A stretch of 39,402 bases of DNA from Bacteroidales bacterium (GCA_007129355.1 SKVR01000235.1:1-39402), one strand, 5' to 3'; positions 1 through 10,682 are shown, counted from the first letter of the stretch. A program made the numbers and translations. The notes: generated by a model from the letters alone, not told the origin.

Positions 1-803
1 GTACCATCAAACTCATATTTATCAATGACATTTATAACCTGACTGCCATTGTGATATTTATATTTTACAACCTGCTCGGCACCTTCAAGAGCAAATGGGA
101 AGATGTTCTTCAATAACACGGGCAAATGAGTTTCCGGCGGATAGCTTTCACTGAAGTTCCCAAAGCGTGCTACTGAACCGCCAAAGTTTTCATAATCCCC
201 GGCGGTAAGCTCATAACCTACATAAGGAATATTTTCAATAGTTTCCGACCAAATCCAGCTTTGACCATTAAATTGATAAATATCAAGGTTCATTATTGTT
301 TCTCCCGATTCAATAAAATTATATATGATGTTAATGGCATCTCCATCAATGGCACCAGGAAATTTAACACGTAAAAATGAAGGCAAGTGATAATTGGCAG
401 GATTATCTTCTGTAAATGCATTACCAACAATATTTACTCCATCTTCACCATAATCTTCATCTGTCATAACATATCCAAACCCAGCATCCCACCAATCGGG
501 GTGCAACAGGAAATGGTTGTAGGTGACTATAGCACTGCTTTCTTGCCGGAGTGTAACAAACCTTACTTTCAGAACATCAGGAATAAAATTCATAGCAGGA
601 AAAGTATCGCTGAATGCAAGGTATTGCTGAATAAAGCCACTAAAACGCGTATAATCAGCTTCCGCCAATGTGTATTCTACACCTTTATTGTAAGGCTTTT
701 GCATATCATCGAGAGTTTCATATAGTTCCTCGTTCGGGTCGCAGGCTGTAAAAAGTATGGCCAGCGGAACCACAACTGATAATATTTTTTTTAAAGTATT
801 CAT
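1..803 (-). CDS. Repeat-containing lipoprotein, C-terminus cut by window edge
   Basis: The reading frame is open from the ATG at 803 down to base 1 with no stop, so about 267 residues are visible and the C-terminus is missing. The protein starts with a short basic segment, a hydrophobic stretch and a lipobox-like LFTAC, so it is probably a lipoprotein. After the Cys it contains at least two copies of a roughly 90-100 residue unit. Each begins with a Y-x-L-x-x-x-D-Y motif (YTLAEADY, then YELTAGDY) and ends with a block of the form HLPxxLxxxFPxAxxG followed by a predicted beta strand. The gene lies 36 bp downstream of the TonB receptor on the same strand, so the two are probably co-transcribed. 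Its position resembles that of a SusD partner, but I see no SusD features. I do not recognise a characterised family. It may be a surface-exposed ligand-binding partner of the receptor; that role is inferred only from context. Confidence 0.8.
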   Translation of the reverse strand, partial: MNTLKKILSVVVPLAILFTACDPNEELYETLDDMQKPYNKGVEYTLAEADYTRFSGFIQQYLAFSDTFPAMNFIPDVLKVRFVTLRQESSAIVTYNHFLLHPDWWDAGFGYVMTDEDYGEDGVNIVGNAFTEDNPANYHLPSFLRVKFPGAIDGDAINIIYNFIESGETIMNLDIYQFNGQSWIWSETIENIPYVGYELTAGDYENFGGSVARFGNFSESYPPETHLPVLLKNIFPFALEGAEQVVKYKYHNGSQVINVIDKYEFDG

Positions 804-839
804 ATAATTGAGTTTTGCGATGTTTTCAAAATCAATGAA

Positions 840-3590
840 TTAAAATCTGACTCTAATGGAGGTTGTCCAGGAGCGGCCCCACCCATAAAATACCACTGCC
901 GTTTCAGGTAGCCCGTATATGGGGGCTTGAGTTTGAGGATCAAATCTTACTCCGTCAGTGGCATCTCTGATCACACTGGTATTAAACAGGTTATTGATAT
1001 TGGAAATTAAGGTTGCATCCAGGCCGGCAATTTTAAACCTGTATCGTAAATGAAGATCAACAAGCTGGTGCGATGGCATCTGCCATGAGTTCTGACCAAT
1101 TGATCTTGGATCACCACGATCTTCCACATTAAAATTAGCAAAGTTTCTGTCGAAATGATTAATATCAAATCCCAGTCTCACGTTTTGAAGAACCTCATAA
1201 TTGGCACCCAGAGCGGCAGTAGTTTGTGCTGAGTTACCCACTCTGAGACCTCCGGCATAAACTTCTACCACATCCTGAAGTTCTTGATTATCGTCATAAA
1301 TTTCTGCGATCAGGTCATCTTGCCACTTCCAGTCACCATAAGAGAACATACCCCTGATTTCAAGATCTTTGAGCGGACGTAGCGTAAAATCTATTTCAAG
1401 TCCCTGGTGTAATGCATCCAGGCCGGTAATATTGGCAATGAGTCCCTGACCCAGGTTTCTTACCAGAGCCTTGTCGAGCCATTCAGTGCGATATATGATA
1501 ACATTGGCTGCAGCAAAAGGAGAACGGTAACCATATCCTATTTCAGATGATAAAACCCTTTCATGGTTTACTTCAGCATTAATAACATTGGTAAATCCTA
1601 CAAAAGCAAACCTGAAAAAAGGTGCCCTTGTAAAGTAACCTGCATTGGCGAAAACATTATGGCTTTCTGAAATATTGTAATTGGCACCCCCCTTAATACT
1701 CCAGGCCAGAAAGTCAACCCAGTCTGATGTCTGCGGTTGCATGGCCTGCATATTCATAATGCGGTTGTATTCCAGCATGAAACTGTCATATGCTTCCTCA
1801 TTGCCTTGTGCCTGGGCAGTATTCGCCTGGTTGAGGTTATTATCTGCTTCTGATAGAAATCTGGCTCTGTGTGGTGAGTCATCATCAAAATACAGGAAAT
1901 AATCTGTGCGTCTATAGCTCGTATTGGAAAGTGTTGCTGAAATAAATGCCGAATAATCAGGAGTTACATATTCTGCCTGTGTAAAAGCCCCTGCCCAGCC
2001 TACTTCACCCAGATCATGATATCCGATTTTATCGCCTACTCCCAGCCGGGCATGGGGTTCTCTGTTAACATTTCTGGAAACCACCGTATCGGCTCTATAA
2101 AGAACATCCTGGTAGTGTGTTCCACCCAGCAAATGAGTAACCATCTGATAATGATACCCCCTGTAGTATCTGAGATCAATTCCACCTGTAAAGCGCAGAT
2201 CCTGAATTTCATGTTGCACAGTCGATAACAACCCATACCAGTCATGTTCATTCATGGCATTGCCAATAATTACATCAGAACCATTGGATAAGGTTTCATT
2301 ATGTCCAAGAGCATAATCAAAATCCAGTAACCCATCAGGTGTTAGCTTGGTTGCATCAGTAGGCAAACCTGTATTTCTGTCATACTGGTACCATGCAGAC
2401 TGTGTCCCCAGGGTTCTGCGGCCACCCCCGGAAGAAATGGAAGCATACAATGCAGTTGACAGGGTAGTGGAGGGGTTTATTGACCAGAAATGATTCAGCG
2501 ATAGCTGTGGCTTGTGATACTCATTGTGCGATGAATTGAAATACTGTCCGTTGAGTAAACCTCTGGATGGATTATAACGTATTCCTCTTTCATGTTCACG
2601 ATAAGTTTGCACCAGTTGACGTGGCCAGCGCTGATTGTGCCACTGGGGTGCGCCAAAGGCGGTAAAGCTGAGTATATGCTGATCATTAACCTTCTTTGAA
2701 GCATTCAAAAAATAAGACCAGCCATCGAACTCAGTTCCATCTACAAATCCATGCCCTGTTGTGCGGCCGCCAAGCGCGGTTATAGACCAGTCATTCTCCA
2801 TCATTCCAGTAGATAACGACAGAGATCTTCTTTCGTAGCCATCATGTCCGAAACCGTAAAAAGCAGTACCACCTTTTCTGGTATCGGTGGTCTGAGTTAC
2901 AATGTTTATGGTACCACCCACCGAACTTATGGCCAGCCTGGAAGCACCCAGTCCACGCTGAACCTGCATAGTCTGGGTTACGTCAGACAGTCCGGCCCAG
3001 TTTGACCAGTACACACGTCCGTTTTCCATGTCATTTACCGGCACACCATTGATCAAAACTCCGATGTTGTTAGAGTCGAACCCCCGTAAGTTGATACGTC
3101 CGTCACCAAATCCACCGCCATCCTTAGTAGCATAAACACTGGGAGTGGATTTCAGAATTTCAGGAAATTCCTGTGAACCTAATCGCTCACTAATTACTTC
3201 AGCGCTGATAGTAGAAATGGCCACAGGTGTTTCCCTGTCGCGGGCAATGGCTGATACTGCCACTACAAACTCCTGCAGAATGGATATCTCACTTCTCAGG
3301 GCTACATCTATAACATTGCGACTGCCATCTACTTCCACCTCTTTTTCTTCCATACCTACAAAAGTGAATACAAGCATCGAGCCCACAGAGGCCCTGATCT
3401 GGTAAAGCCCATTGATATCGGTTACAGTGCCTGTACTGGTGCCTTTAATCATTACATTTACCCCGGGCAGGGTTTGCTGATCAGTGACATCCCGAACTGT
3501 TCCCCGGATCTGCATTTCCTGGGCAAAAAGCTGACCGGTAATCACCAGAACTGTAAAAATCAAAAAACTCAGGTAGTTTTTCTTCTTCAT
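840..3590 (-). CDS. TonB-dependent outer-membrane receptor with carboxypeptidase-regulatory N-domain
   Basis: This 916-residue protein has a signal peptide (about residues 1-23, ending LFAQ). A carboxypeptidase-regulatory-like beta-sandwich follows at about 27-105 (IRGTVRDVTDQQTLPGVNV), then a plug domain at about 115-235 with the typical INLRGFDSNNIGVLINGVPV and VGGTINIVT motifs. The rest is a long beta-barrel ending in the outer-membrane signature RVRF with a terminal Phe. Such receptors import ligands across the outer membrane using TonB-ExbBD energy. The ligand cannot be read from the sequence. It lacks the features of a SusC/RagA glycan receptor and has no SusD gene beside it; its partner is the repeat lipoprotein 36 bp downstream. 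The ATG at 3590 is preceded by a good Bacteroidota promoter match at 3638-3668. Confidence 0.93.
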   Translation of the reverse strand: MKKKNYLSFLIFTVLVITGQLFAQEMQIRGTVRDVTDQQTLPGVNVMIKGTSTGTVTDINGLYQIRASVGSMLVFTFVGMEEKEVEVDGSRNVIDVALRSEISILQEFVVAVSAIARDRETPVAISTISAEVISERLGSQEFPEILKSTPSVYATKDGGGFGDGRINLRGFDSNNIGVLINGVPVNDMENGRVYWSNWAGLSDVTQTMQVQRGLGASRLAISSVGGTINIVTQTTDTRKGGTAFYGFGHDGYERRSLSLSTGMMENDWSITALGGRTTGHGFVDGTEFDGWSYFLNASKKVNDQHILSFTAFGAPQWHNQRWPRQLVQTYREHERGIRYNPSRGLLNGQYFNSSHNEYHKPQLSLNHFWSINPSTTLSTALYASISSGGGRRTLGTQSAWYQYDRNTGLPTDATKLTPDGLLDFDYALGHNETLSNGSDVIIGNAMNEHDWYGLLSTVQHEIQDLRFTGGIDLRYYRGYHYQMVTHLLGGTHYQDVLYRADTVVSRNVNREPHARLGVGDKIGYHDLGEVGWAGAFTQAEYVTPDYSAFISATLSNTSYRRTDYFLYFDDDSPHRARFLSEADNNLNQANTAQAQGNEEAYDSFMLEYNRIMNMQAMQPQTSDWVDFLAWSIKGGANYNISESHNVFANAGYFTRAPFFRFAFVGFTNVINAEVNHERVLSSEIGYGYRSPFAAANVIIYRTEWLDKALVRNLGQGLIANITGLDALHQGLEIDFTLRPLKDLEIRGMFSYGDWKWQDDLIAEIYDDNQELQDVVEVYAGGLRVGNSAQTTAALGANYEVLQNVRLGFDINHFDRNFANFNVEDRGDPRSIGQNSWQMPSHQLVDLHLRYRFKIAGLDATLISNINNLFNTSVIRDATDGVRFDPQTQAPIYGLPETAVVFYGWGRSWTTSIRVRF

Positions 3591-3637
3591 GTTGATTTGA
3601 TTTTTGGTTGAAAACTCTTAAATTATTAGCTATTTTG

Positions 3638-3668
3638 CAAATATAATTTCGAAAACTCCTCTAGCAAA
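3638..3668 (-). promoter_or_regulatory. Promoter for the TonB receptor
   Basis: On the minus strand an exact TAnnTTTG -7 element (TATATTTG, 3638-3645) is preceded, after a 19-nt spacer, by TTTG (3665-3668). This matches the Bacteroidota -33/-7 arrangement and lies about 48 bp upstream of the receptor ATG. Confidence 0.6.
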
Positions 3669-3860
3669 TTTTATATAAATCAAAGCTACAATAACTCTTA
3701 TAATATGCTAAGGGTTTTTGAGTTTTTTTTTACAATAGCGTTTTATTTTATTATTAAGAAAAATTAGTTTACTTAATTTTTGAGATAGGGCTTTTTCTGT
3801 TTGTCCCAAATCAAAAACAATTAGACCATTAAAAACAAAGCAAACATTAAATCTATAGAT

Positions 3861-3892
3861 AAAAAAAACCGGACTACAAATCAGTAATCCGG
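3861..3892 (-). terminator. Rho-independent terminator of clpC
   Basis: Read on the minus strand, CCGGATTAC and GTAGTCCGG form a 9-bp stem with one G-T wobble and a 6-nt loop, followed by eight T residues (3861-3868). It begins 34 bp after the clpC stop codon. Confidence 0.85.
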
Positions 3893-3925
3893 CTTTTAAT
3901 AATATTTCGATCTGCGAAGCAGGTG

Positions 3926-6475
3926 TTATTTAGAATCTGCCTTTTCCTTGTTTGTCTTTTTCGCTATTACGGTGATTTCGGTGTTTTCGCTGTCAAAATC
4001 CACGTGAATCTCATCGCCTTCTACAACCTTAGATCTGATGATCTCCTCGGCAAGAGGATCTTCCAGGTACTTCTGGATGGCTCTCTTAAGCGGACGCGCT
4101 CCAAAGGCTGAATCCCATCCTTTTTCTGCAATGTATTCTTTTGCAGCATCTGAAAGGATAACCTTGTAGCCCAGATCTTCAATGCGGGTGTAAAGCATGG
4201 CAAGCTCGATATCGATGATCTTGAAGATCGATTCCTTTTCAAGCGATTCAAATATAACAATATCGTCAACCCTGTTCAGAAATTCCGGGGCAAAAGATTT
4301 TTTCAGTGCATTTTCAATAACACTCTGCGCATATTCTTTGCTGCCTGACTTTTTGGCTCCTGTGTTAAAACCAACACCCATTCCAAAATCTTTCAGTTGA
4401 CGCGAACCAATGTTGGATGTCATGATGATAATGGTATTTTTAAAATCGATCCTTCTACCAAGGCTATCGGTAAGCTGGCCATCGTCAAGCATTTGCAACA
4501 ACAGGTGAAACACATCGGGGTGTGCCTTTTCAATCTCATCAAGAAGCAAAACAGAGTACGGTTTACGTCTGATCTTTTCGGTCAATTGTCCGCCTTCTTC
4601 ATATCCCACATAACCGGGAGGGGCACCAATAAGACGGCTTACCGCAAATTTTTCCATGTACTCACTCATATCGATGCGCACAATGGCATCATCTGAATCA
4701 AACAAGTGCTTTGAAAGCACCTTTGCCAGGTGGGTTTTACCCACACCTGTGGGTCCAAGAAAAATAAATGAACCAATAGGCTTAGCCGGGTCTTTTAATC
4801 CTGCACGATTACGGCGGATGGACTGAACTACCTTCATAATGGCGTCATTCTGTCCGATTACACTCTTTTCCAGATCAGCTTCCATACTTATAAGACGTTG
4901 GCTTTCATTCAGTGCAATTCGCTGAACCGGAACCCCCGTCATCATAGAAACCACTTCCGAAACATTCTGCTCAGTTACAGTTTCGCGATGCAGTTGCGAT
5001 TCTTCTTCCCACGCTCGTTTTTCTTTTTCCAGCAGATCAAGTAATTCACGTTCCTGGTCGCGGAATTTTGCTGCCTGCTCATATTTCTGACTTTTTATGG
5101 CACGGGTTTTTTCGTCGCGCACGGTATCAATCTTAGCCTCAATATTGATAATATTTTCGGGCACACGGATATTGGTAATGTGTACCCTAGAACCGGCTTC
5201 ATCAAGCGCGTCAATGGCCTTATCGGGCAAACACCTGTCGGTAACATACCTGCTGGTCAGGCTTACACAAGCCTTTAGAGCTTCAGGTGAATAAGTTACC
5301 AGGTGGTGGTCTTCATATTTCTTTTTGATGTTGTTGAGAATTTCGATAGTTTCATCAGCAGATGTGGGTTCAATAAGCACCTTCTGGAAGCGTCTTTCAA
5401 GAGCACCATCCTTTTCGATATGCTGCCGGTATTCGTCAAGGGTTGTAGCTCCGATGCACTGGATTTCACCCCTTGCCAGAGCGGGTTTAAACATGTTGGA
5501 TGCATCCAGCGATCCGCTGGCACCACCTGCACCTACAATGGTATGCAATTCATCAATAAAAAGAATAACATCAGGAGTTTTTTCCAGTTCGTTGAGAAGC
5601 GCTTTCATACGCTCTTCAAACTGGCCGCGGTATTTGGTACCGGCTACAAGTGATGCAATATCAAGTGTAACGATGCGCTTATTGAACAGTGCTCTGGAAA
5701 CTTTTCGCTGAACTATGCGCAGTGCCAGTCCTTCAGCAATAGCTGATTTGCCTACCCCGGGTTCACCAATAAGAATTGGGTTATTCTTTTTACGACGCGA
5801 CAGAATCTGTGCTATGCGCTCAAGCTCTTTTTCGCGGCCTACAACCGGGTCAAGACGGTCTTCCTCAGCAGCTTTGGTAAGGTCGCGACCAAAATTGTCA
5901 AGTACCGGAGTTTTAGATTTGTCGGAGTACTTCTTAAAACCACCTCCAAATCCACCACCTTCTGATGTTTCATCGTCTTCTGAGCCCTGCGAAAGTTCAC
6001 TGCGAGGATCCAAACCACTCAAATCAGATTCATCAGGGTTATTTTTCAGATGAAAAATCTCATCCTTGATGTTCTCATAATCCACGCCCTGTTGCAACAA
6101 TAAACGAGTGGCAAGATTTTCCTTGTCTTTTAGAATAGATAAAAGAAGATGTTCGGTACCAATAATGTCGCTATTGAAAACTTTGGCTTCGAGATAGGTG
6201 ATTTTAAGCACGCGCTCGGCCTGTTTTACCAGGGGAATATTATCTACACTACGGCTCTTTTTTGAATCCGTACGAATAGTTTTTTCAATGTGAGATTTGA
6301 TTTGAGAAAGATCAACACCCAGGTTGATCAGTATCTGAACGGCCAGGCCTTCACCTTCTCTGATAAGTCCGAGTAAGAGATGTTCTATACCTATATAGTC
6401 ATTTCCATTCCGAATTGCTTCCTCTCGACTATAGGTAATAACATCTTTGACTCTTGGAGAAAATTTCGCTTCCAT
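3926..6475 (-). CDS. clpC: ClpC AAA+ unfoldase subunit of the Clp protease
   Basis: This 849-residue Hsp100 protein unfolds protein substrates and threads them into ClpP. Two N-terminal Clp_N repeats occupy about residues 1-145. They are followed by an acidic, Gly/Ser-rich linker (about 148-182) and the first AAA+ module with Walker A GEPGVGKS (237-244) and a VILFIDELH Walker B. A middle region contains a UVR-like coiled coil ([18 protein letters not shown]), and the second AAA+ module has GPTGVGKT and [12 protein letters not shown], then the C-terminal D2-small domain. A VGF tripeptide after [14 protein letters not shown] sits where ClpC carries its ClpP-binding loop. The UVR motif and shorter middle domain separate it from ClpB. 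Length and motif order are normal. It is transcribed divergently from gyrA and ends at a clear terminator, so it is probably monocistronic. Confidence 0.96.
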   Translation of the reverse strand: MEAKFSPRVKDVITYSREEAIRNGNDYIGIEHLLLGLIREGEGLAVQILINLGVDLSQIKSHIEKTIRTDSKKSRSVDNIPLVKQAERVLKITYLEAKVFNSDIIGTEHLLLSILKDKENLATRLLLQQGVDYENIKDEIFHLKNNPDESDLSGLDPRSELSQGSEDDETSEGGGFGGGFKKYSDKSKTPVLDNFGRDLTKAAEEDRLDPVVGREKELERIAQILSRRKKNNPILIGEPGVGKSAIAEGLALRIVQRKVSRALFNKRIVTLDIASLVAGTKYRGQFEERMKALLNELEKTPDVILFIDELHTIVGAGGASGSLDASNMFKPALARGEIQCIGATTLDEYRQHIEKDGALERRFQKVLIEPTSADETIEILNNIKKKYEDHHLVTYSPEALKACVSLTSRYVTDRCLPDKAIDALDEAGSRVHITNIRVPENIINIEAKIDTVRDEKTRAIKSQKYEQAAKFRDQERELLDLLEKEKRAWEEESQLHRETVTEQNVSEVVSMMTGVPVQRIALNESQRLISMEADLEKSVIGQNDAIMKVVQSIRRNRAGLKDPAKPIGSFIFLGPTGVGKTHLAKVLSKHLFDSDDAIVRIDMSEYMEKFAVSRLIGAPPGYVGYEEGGQLTEKIRRKPYSVLLLDEIEKAHPDVFHLLLQMLDDGQLTDSLGRRIDFKNTIIIMTSNIGSRQLKDFGMGVGFNTGAKKSGSKEYAQSVIENALKKSFAPEFLNRVDDIVIFESLEKESIFKIIDIELAMLYTRIEDLGYKVILSDAAKEYIAEKGWDSAFGARPLKRAIQKYLEDPLAEEIIRSKVVEGDEIHVDFDSENTEITVIAKKTNKEKADSK

Positions 6476-6807
6476 AATGATTTGCGATAATATAAAGTGT
6501 TCTTAACTAAAATTCATTCAAAATTATATACAATATTAACTAAAACCGCTGAAAGTACAGCAATATTTATTCACAATAACTGTTACAAAACTTAATAACG
6601 TTTTTTTAAAGATTTGCAATGCACAAAAAACAAGTTGTTTGCGTAAAAAAACCATCATCATTTTTTATTAACAAAAAAAATGCCATTTTGTTAGCAAATT
6701 GCTGATATTGGAAGGTTAGACAGCATGAATATTCCATAAAAAAAATGTAATTTCGCGTCGTGTAATTCGACAACAAAAATGATGGAATAATACTAAGAAA
6801 ATTAAGT
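6476..6807. other. Divergent clpC/gyrA intergenic region
   Basis: This 332-bp AT-rich stretch separates two divergent genes and must hold both promoters. It contains the clpC -7 candidate, a perfect 8-bp inverted repeat (TAACAAAA at 6669-6676 and TTTTGTTA at 6686-6693), and one near-match to a plus-strand -7 element, TAATTTCG at 6748-6755, 52 bp before the gyrA ATG. I see no small gene or RNA gene. Confidence 0.5.
6519..6526 (-). promoter_or_regulatory. Candidate -7 element for clpC
   Basis: The minus strand carries TAATTTTG, an exact TAnnTTTG match 43 bp upstream of the clpC ATG. No convincing TTG lies at the expected -33 distance, so this rests on the -7 box alone. Confidence 0.35.
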
Positions 6808-9324
6808 ATGTCAGAAGAAAAAATAACCAAGGTTAATATAGAAGATCAGATGAAAAGTGCCTACATCGATTATGCGATGTCGGTAATAGTATCAAGGGCT
6901 TTGCCCGATGTACGCGATGGTTTAAAACCCGTACACCGCAGAGTACTTTTCGGAATGTCAGAACTAGGGACTTTAAGTAATCGACCTTATAAAAAATCAG
7001 CACGTATAGTAGGAGAGGTGTTGGGAAAATACCACCCCCACGGTGATACTTCAGTTTATGACGCAATGGTAAGGATGGCCCAGACATGGTCATTGCGGTA
7101 TCCGTTGATTGATGGCCAGGGAAACTTCGGTAGTATTGATGGAGACAGCCCCGCTGCCATGCGTTATACCGAAGCCCGCCTCAGAAAGGTCTCTGAAGAA
7201 ATGCTGGCCGATATTAATAAAGAAACCGTTGATTTTCAGTTAAATTTTGATGATACCATTGAAGAACCCACCGTTTTACCGGCAAAGGTTCCCAACCTGC
7301 TCATTAATGGCGCAAGCGGAATTGCAGTGGGTATGGCCACCAATATGCCTCCACATAACCTTACCGAAGTAGTAGATGGTACTGTTGCATACATTGATAA
7401 CCCCGAAATAACCATTGATGAGTTAATGAGCTTTATCAAAGGTCCTGATTTTCCTACTGGCGGATTGATTTACGGTTATGAAGGTGTGAAAGAAGCCTAT
7501 CATACAGGAAGAGGACGCGTTGTAATGCGAGGCGAAGCCACGTTTGAAGGGGAAGAAAACGGAAAACAGACCATAATTGTAACTTCTATTCCTTACCAGG
7601 TAAACAAGGCTGAAATGATCAGGAAAACAGCCGACCTGGTTAATGAGAAAAAAATTGAAGGAATTACCGATATCCGCGATGAATCAGACAGGAGCGGCTT
7701 ACGAATTGTTTATGAATTGCGAAGAGATGCAGTTCCAAATGTAGTTCTTAACCTGCTTTATCAACATACGGGATTGCAAACTGCCTTTAATGTAAACAAC
7801 ATTGCACTGGTAAATGGCAGGCCTATGTTGCTCAATCTCAAGGATATCATTAAGTATTTTGTTGAACACCGACATGAAGTAGTTACCCGCCGTACTGAAT
7901 TTGAACTTCGGGAAGCTGAAAAAAGAGCGCATATTCTTGAAGGGCTTATTATTGCATTAAATAATATTGATGATATAATCGAACTCATAAAAAAGAGTAA
8001 AACTCCTGAAGAAGCAAGAAACGGACTTATTGACACCTACAACCTGTCAGATGTGCAGGCAAGAGCCATTCTGGCCATGCAGCTGCAAAGACTAACAGGT
8101 ATGGAAATTGAAAAGATCAGGGAAGAATACAATGAGCTTCTCAAAAAGATAGAACACTTCAAAGCCATACTTGGAAGCCTTGAAATGCGTATGCAAATCA
8201 TTAAAGACGAACTGCTCGAGATTAAAGAGAAATTTGGTGATAAAACCCGCACTGAGATTGAGTATACCGCCAATGATTTTCGCATTGAAGATACCATTCC
8301 TGATGAAGATATGGTAATTACCATTTCTCATATGGGCTACATTAAAAGAACCAATCTTACCGAGTTCAGAACCCAGGCAAGGGGAGGAACCGGTTCAAAA
8401 GGCTCTACAACCAGAGATGAAGATTTTGTGGAATATTTGTTTCATGCCACAAACCATAACTACTTGATATTTTTCACAGAACAAGGTAAATGTTACTGGA
8501 AAAGGGTGTTTGAAATACCCGAAGGAACCAAGAGCAGCAAAGGAAGACCCATACAAAATATGATAAATATTCCGGCCGATGATAAAATCAAAGCTTTTAT
8601 TAAGGTAAAAGACCTTACTGACGAAGAGTATATTGAGAACAATTTCATAATCATGTGTACTAAAAAAGGTATAATTAAGAAAACATCACTTGAAGCTTAT
8701 TCACGTCCACGGGCCAACGGTATCATTGCCATAAACATTCGTCCGGGCGACGAGTTGCTGGAAGCCAATCTTACAAATGGTGAAAGTGAAATCCTGATAG
8801 CTGCTAAAAACGGTAAAGCCATACGTTTCCCGGAAAAGATAATTCGTCCCATGGGAAGAAGTGCTTCCGGCGTAAAGGGTATTACTCTGAAAGACCAAAA
8901 TGATGACGTTGTAAGTATGGTTTGTGTTAATGATCCTGAAAGTTCAATTCTCGTTGTATCGGAAAATGGTTATGGGAAAAAATCCTTCCTCAGCGAATAC
9001 CGGATTACCAACCGGGGCGGGAAAGGAGTGAAGACCATCAATGTTACTGAAAAAACCGGCAAGCTTATTGCAATGGTTAATGTCGGAGATGATGATGATC
9101 TTATGATCATCAATAAATCGGGCATTACCATTCGCCTGTCAGTTAACGGATTAAGAAATATGGGACGAGCAACGCAGGGAGTTAAACTAATAAATTTACG
9201 TAATGGAGATACCATTGCTGCAGTAGCAAAAGTTCAGGAAAAATCTGATGAAGATGAAATACTTGAAAACCCTGAAGATCTTCCTGAAAATACAGGTGAT
9301 GAGAATCTGGAGTCAAACGAGTAA
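6808..9324 (+). CDS. gyrA: DNA gyrase subunit A
   Basis: This 838-residue protein is the DNA-breaking subunit of gyrase. The N-terminal winged-helix domain contains the quinolone-resistance region ([10 protein letters not shown], residues 76-85) and the catalytic Tyr120 in [10 protein letters not shown]. The tower and coiled-coil regions follow. The C-terminal beta-pinwheel, from about residue 505, includes the GyrA-box-like NRGGKGVK (the supercoiling determinant that distinguishes GyrA from ParC) and related RGGTGSKG and GRATQGVK turns. The last roughly 28 residues are a very acidic tail. Position 81, equivalent to E. coli Ser83, is Thr, and Ser82 and Asp85 follow. The ATG at 6808 matches the expected conserved N-terminus. 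The gene is followed by 104 bp and an unrelated TPR gene with its own promoter. Confidence 0.96.
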   Translation: MSEEKITKVNIEDQMKSAYIDYAMSVIVSRALPDVRDGLKPVHRRVLFGMSELGTLSNRPYKKSARIVGEVLGKYHPHGDTSVYDAMVRMAQTWSLRYPLIDGQGNFGSIDGDSPAAMRYTEARLRKVSEEMLADINKETVDFQLNFDDTIEEPTVLPAKVPNLLINGASGIAVGMATNMPPHNLTEVVDGTVAYIDNPEITIDELMSFIKGPDFPTGGLIYGYEGVKEAYHTGRGRVVMRGEATFEGEENGKQTIIVTSIPYQVNKAEMIRKTADLVNEKKIEGITDIRDESDRSGLRIVYELRRDAVPNVVLNLLYQHTGLQTAFNVNNIALVNGRPMLLNLKDIIKYFVEHRHEVVTRRTEFELREAEKRAHILEGLIIALNNIDDIIELIKKSKTPEEARNGLIDTYNLSDVQARAILAMQLQRLTGMEIEKIREEYNELLKKIEHFKAILGSLEMRMQIIKDELLEIKEKFGDKTRTEIEYTANDFRIEDTIPDEDMVITISHMGYIKRTNLTEFRTQARGGTGSKGSTTRDEDFVEYLFHATNHNYLIFFTEQGKCYWKRVFEIPEGTKSSKGRPIQNMINIPADDKIKAFIKVKDLTDEEYIENNFIIMCTKKGIIKKTSLEAYSRPRANGIIAINIRPGDELLEANLTNGESEILIAAKNGKAIRFPEKIIRPMGRSASGVKGITLKDQNDDVVSMVCVNDPESSILVVSENGYGKKSFLSEYRITNRGGKGVKTINVTEKTGKLIAMVNVGDDDDLMIINKSGITIRLSVNGLRNMGRATQGVKLINLRNGDTIAAVAKVQEKSDEDEILENPEDLPENTGDENLESNE

Positions 9325-9362
9325 CCTATATTTTTATTATATATATAATTGATGTGTGAATC

Positions 9363-9388
9363 GCAAATGTAAAATATGCTACATTTGC
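9363..9388. repeat. Perfect 9-bp inverted repeat over the TPR-gene promoter
   Basis: GCAAATGTA (9363-9371) and TACATTTGC (9380-9388) are exact reverse complements separated by 8 nt. The right arm contains an exact TAnnTTTG element. There is no T-run after it, so it looks more like an operator than a terminator. Confidence 0.6.
9380..9387 (+). promoter_or_regulatory. Candidate -7 element for the TPR gene
   Basis: TACATTTG matches TAnnTTTG exactly, 41 bp upstream of the ATG at 9429. The -33 element is not clear. Confidence 0.45.
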
Positions 9389-9428
9389 AAATACAACTAA
9401 GTTTACCAAAACATAAAATTTTAAACAA

Positions 9429-10658
9429 ATGAAAAAAATCGCATTATTATTGATACTGAGTATTTTTGCCGTGGAGATGGTAAATGCACAGAGAGGAGAA
9501 GTAAGAAGAGCCAACCGAAACCTTAACAGGGGAAATCTTGAAGAAGCACTTCAGCATGTTCAGAACGCCCTGGGGAATGAGTCTACTATGAGTGACCCTG
9601 AAACTCATATTCTTAATGCACAGATACTTATGGAAATTGCAGGTTCAGAAGATCCGCAACATGCCAATCTGGTAAATGAGCCCCTTATTGATGCTTTTGA
9701 ATCCATGAAGAAAGCCCAAGAACTGGATACTGATAACAATAATATTTTGGTTATTCAGCAGACCAACCTTATGCTATCGGAATATTTCTTCAATGCCGGA
9801 GCCATCAAGTATGGCGATAATAATTTTTCACAGGCCAGTAGCTATTTCATGTATTCTTATCAGGTAAGTGAAACTTTCGGCTCAACCGACACTGCAACTC
9901 TTTATAATGCAGGACTTGCAGCGGAAATTGCCGGAGAAACCGACAAAGCTTTTGATATTTATTTACAGGTAGCAGAGTTGGATTATGATCAGCCATTCCT
10001 TTACAGCTCACTTGCTAATATTAGCAATGCAAAGGAAGATGCTGATGCTGCTGTAGAATGGATAGGCAAAGGTCGCGAAAGATATCCTGATAACCTTGAT
10101 ATTATATTTGCCGAAGCCAACATTTATCTTACTACAGGTAATATTCCGGAAGCGAGAAGAGTTCTTGAAATCGCCATTGATCGCGACCCTGATAATCCCA
10201 ATCTGCATTATGCATTTGCTGTAAATTATGACCAGATGTCGAGAGATACATTGTTTACAGAGGACGAGAGAGAGTTTGCCTATCAGGAAGCAATCAAAGC
10301 TTACGAGAAAGCTATAGAACTAAAACCTGACTATTTCGATGCTTTCTATAACCTGGGTGCCATGTATTTTAATGAAGGTATTCGTCTTTTTGTGGAAGCT
10401 GAAAACGAACTGAGAGAAGATATGGATTTCAGAGCTTATGAAGAAAAAGAAAAAAAGATTAAGGAAGTTTGGCTCAATGCTCAGCCTTATCTAGAAGAAT
10501 CATTTGAAATGATTGATTCAGATGATCAAAATTTCGAAGTAGTTTTGCGTTCACTGCGTGAATTATATATGAGAACGGATCAGCAGGATAAACTTGAAGA
10601 AACTAACGAAATCTGGAAAGAAAGATTTGGAAGCCTGGAAGATGAAGAAGGATTTTAG
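9429..10658 (+). CDS. Secreted tetratricopeptide-repeat protein
   Basis: This 409-residue protein starts with a signal peptide (KKIALLLILSIFAVEMVNAQ), so it is exported, probably to the periplasm. The rest is almost entirely alpha-helical TPR units. Recognisable repeats include RRANRNLNRGNLEEALQHVQ near the start, a TLYNAGLAAEIAGETDKAF unit in the middle, and YEKAIELKPDYFDAFYNLGAMYFNEG near residue 300. The C-terminal about 60 residues are acidic helices. TPR proteins act as protein-binding scaffolds; no catalytic motif is visible and the partner is unknown. It is flanked by gyrA upstream with its own promoter and a convergent gene downstream, so it is probably transcribed alone. Confidence 0.85.
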   Translation: MKKIALLLILSIFAVEMVNAQRGEVRRANRNLNRGNLEEALQHVQNALGNESTMSDPETHILNAQILMEIAGSEDPQHANLVNEPLIDAFESMKKAQELDTDNNNILVIQQTNLMLSEYFFNAGAIKYGDNNFSQASSYFMYSYQVSETFGSTDTATLYNAGLAAEIAGETDKAFDIYLQVAELDYDQPFLYSSLANISNAKEDADAAVEWIGKGRERYPDNLDIIFAEANIYLTTGNIPEARRVLEIAIDRDPDNPNLHYAFAVNYDQMSRDTLFTEDEREFAYQEAIKAYEKAIELKPDYFDAFYNLGAMYFNEGIRLFVEAENELREDMDFRAYEEKEKKIKEVWLNAQPYLEESFEMIDSDDQNFEVVLRSLRELYMRTDQQDKLEETNEIWKERFGSLEDEEGF

Positions 10659-10682
10659 ATTCACCACTCTATAAAAATATGA

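Larger units (their letters stand above)
3591..3925. other. Intergenic region between clpC and the TonB receptor
   Basis: This 335-bp AT-rich stretch holds the receptor promoter at its left end and the clpC terminator at its right end. Between them (about 3670-3860) I see only homopolymeric A/T runs and no convincing open frame or RNA gene. Confidence 0.6.

Noticed and set aside
4397-4696. Plus-strand open frames inside clpC, and similar ones inside hydB, hydS and the TonB receptor
   Set aside because: They are opposite-strand shadows of strongly conserved genes and show no domain, signal or promoter of their own.
6669-6693. 8-bp inverted repeat upstream of gyrA as a regulatory site
   Set aside because: The arms are A/T-rich in an A/T-rich region, so chance is a fair explanation; recorded within the intergenic entry only.
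6606-6830. A 74-codon minus-strand frame between clpC and gyrA
   Set aside because: It overlaps the gyrA start, is AT-driven and has no recognisable protein features.
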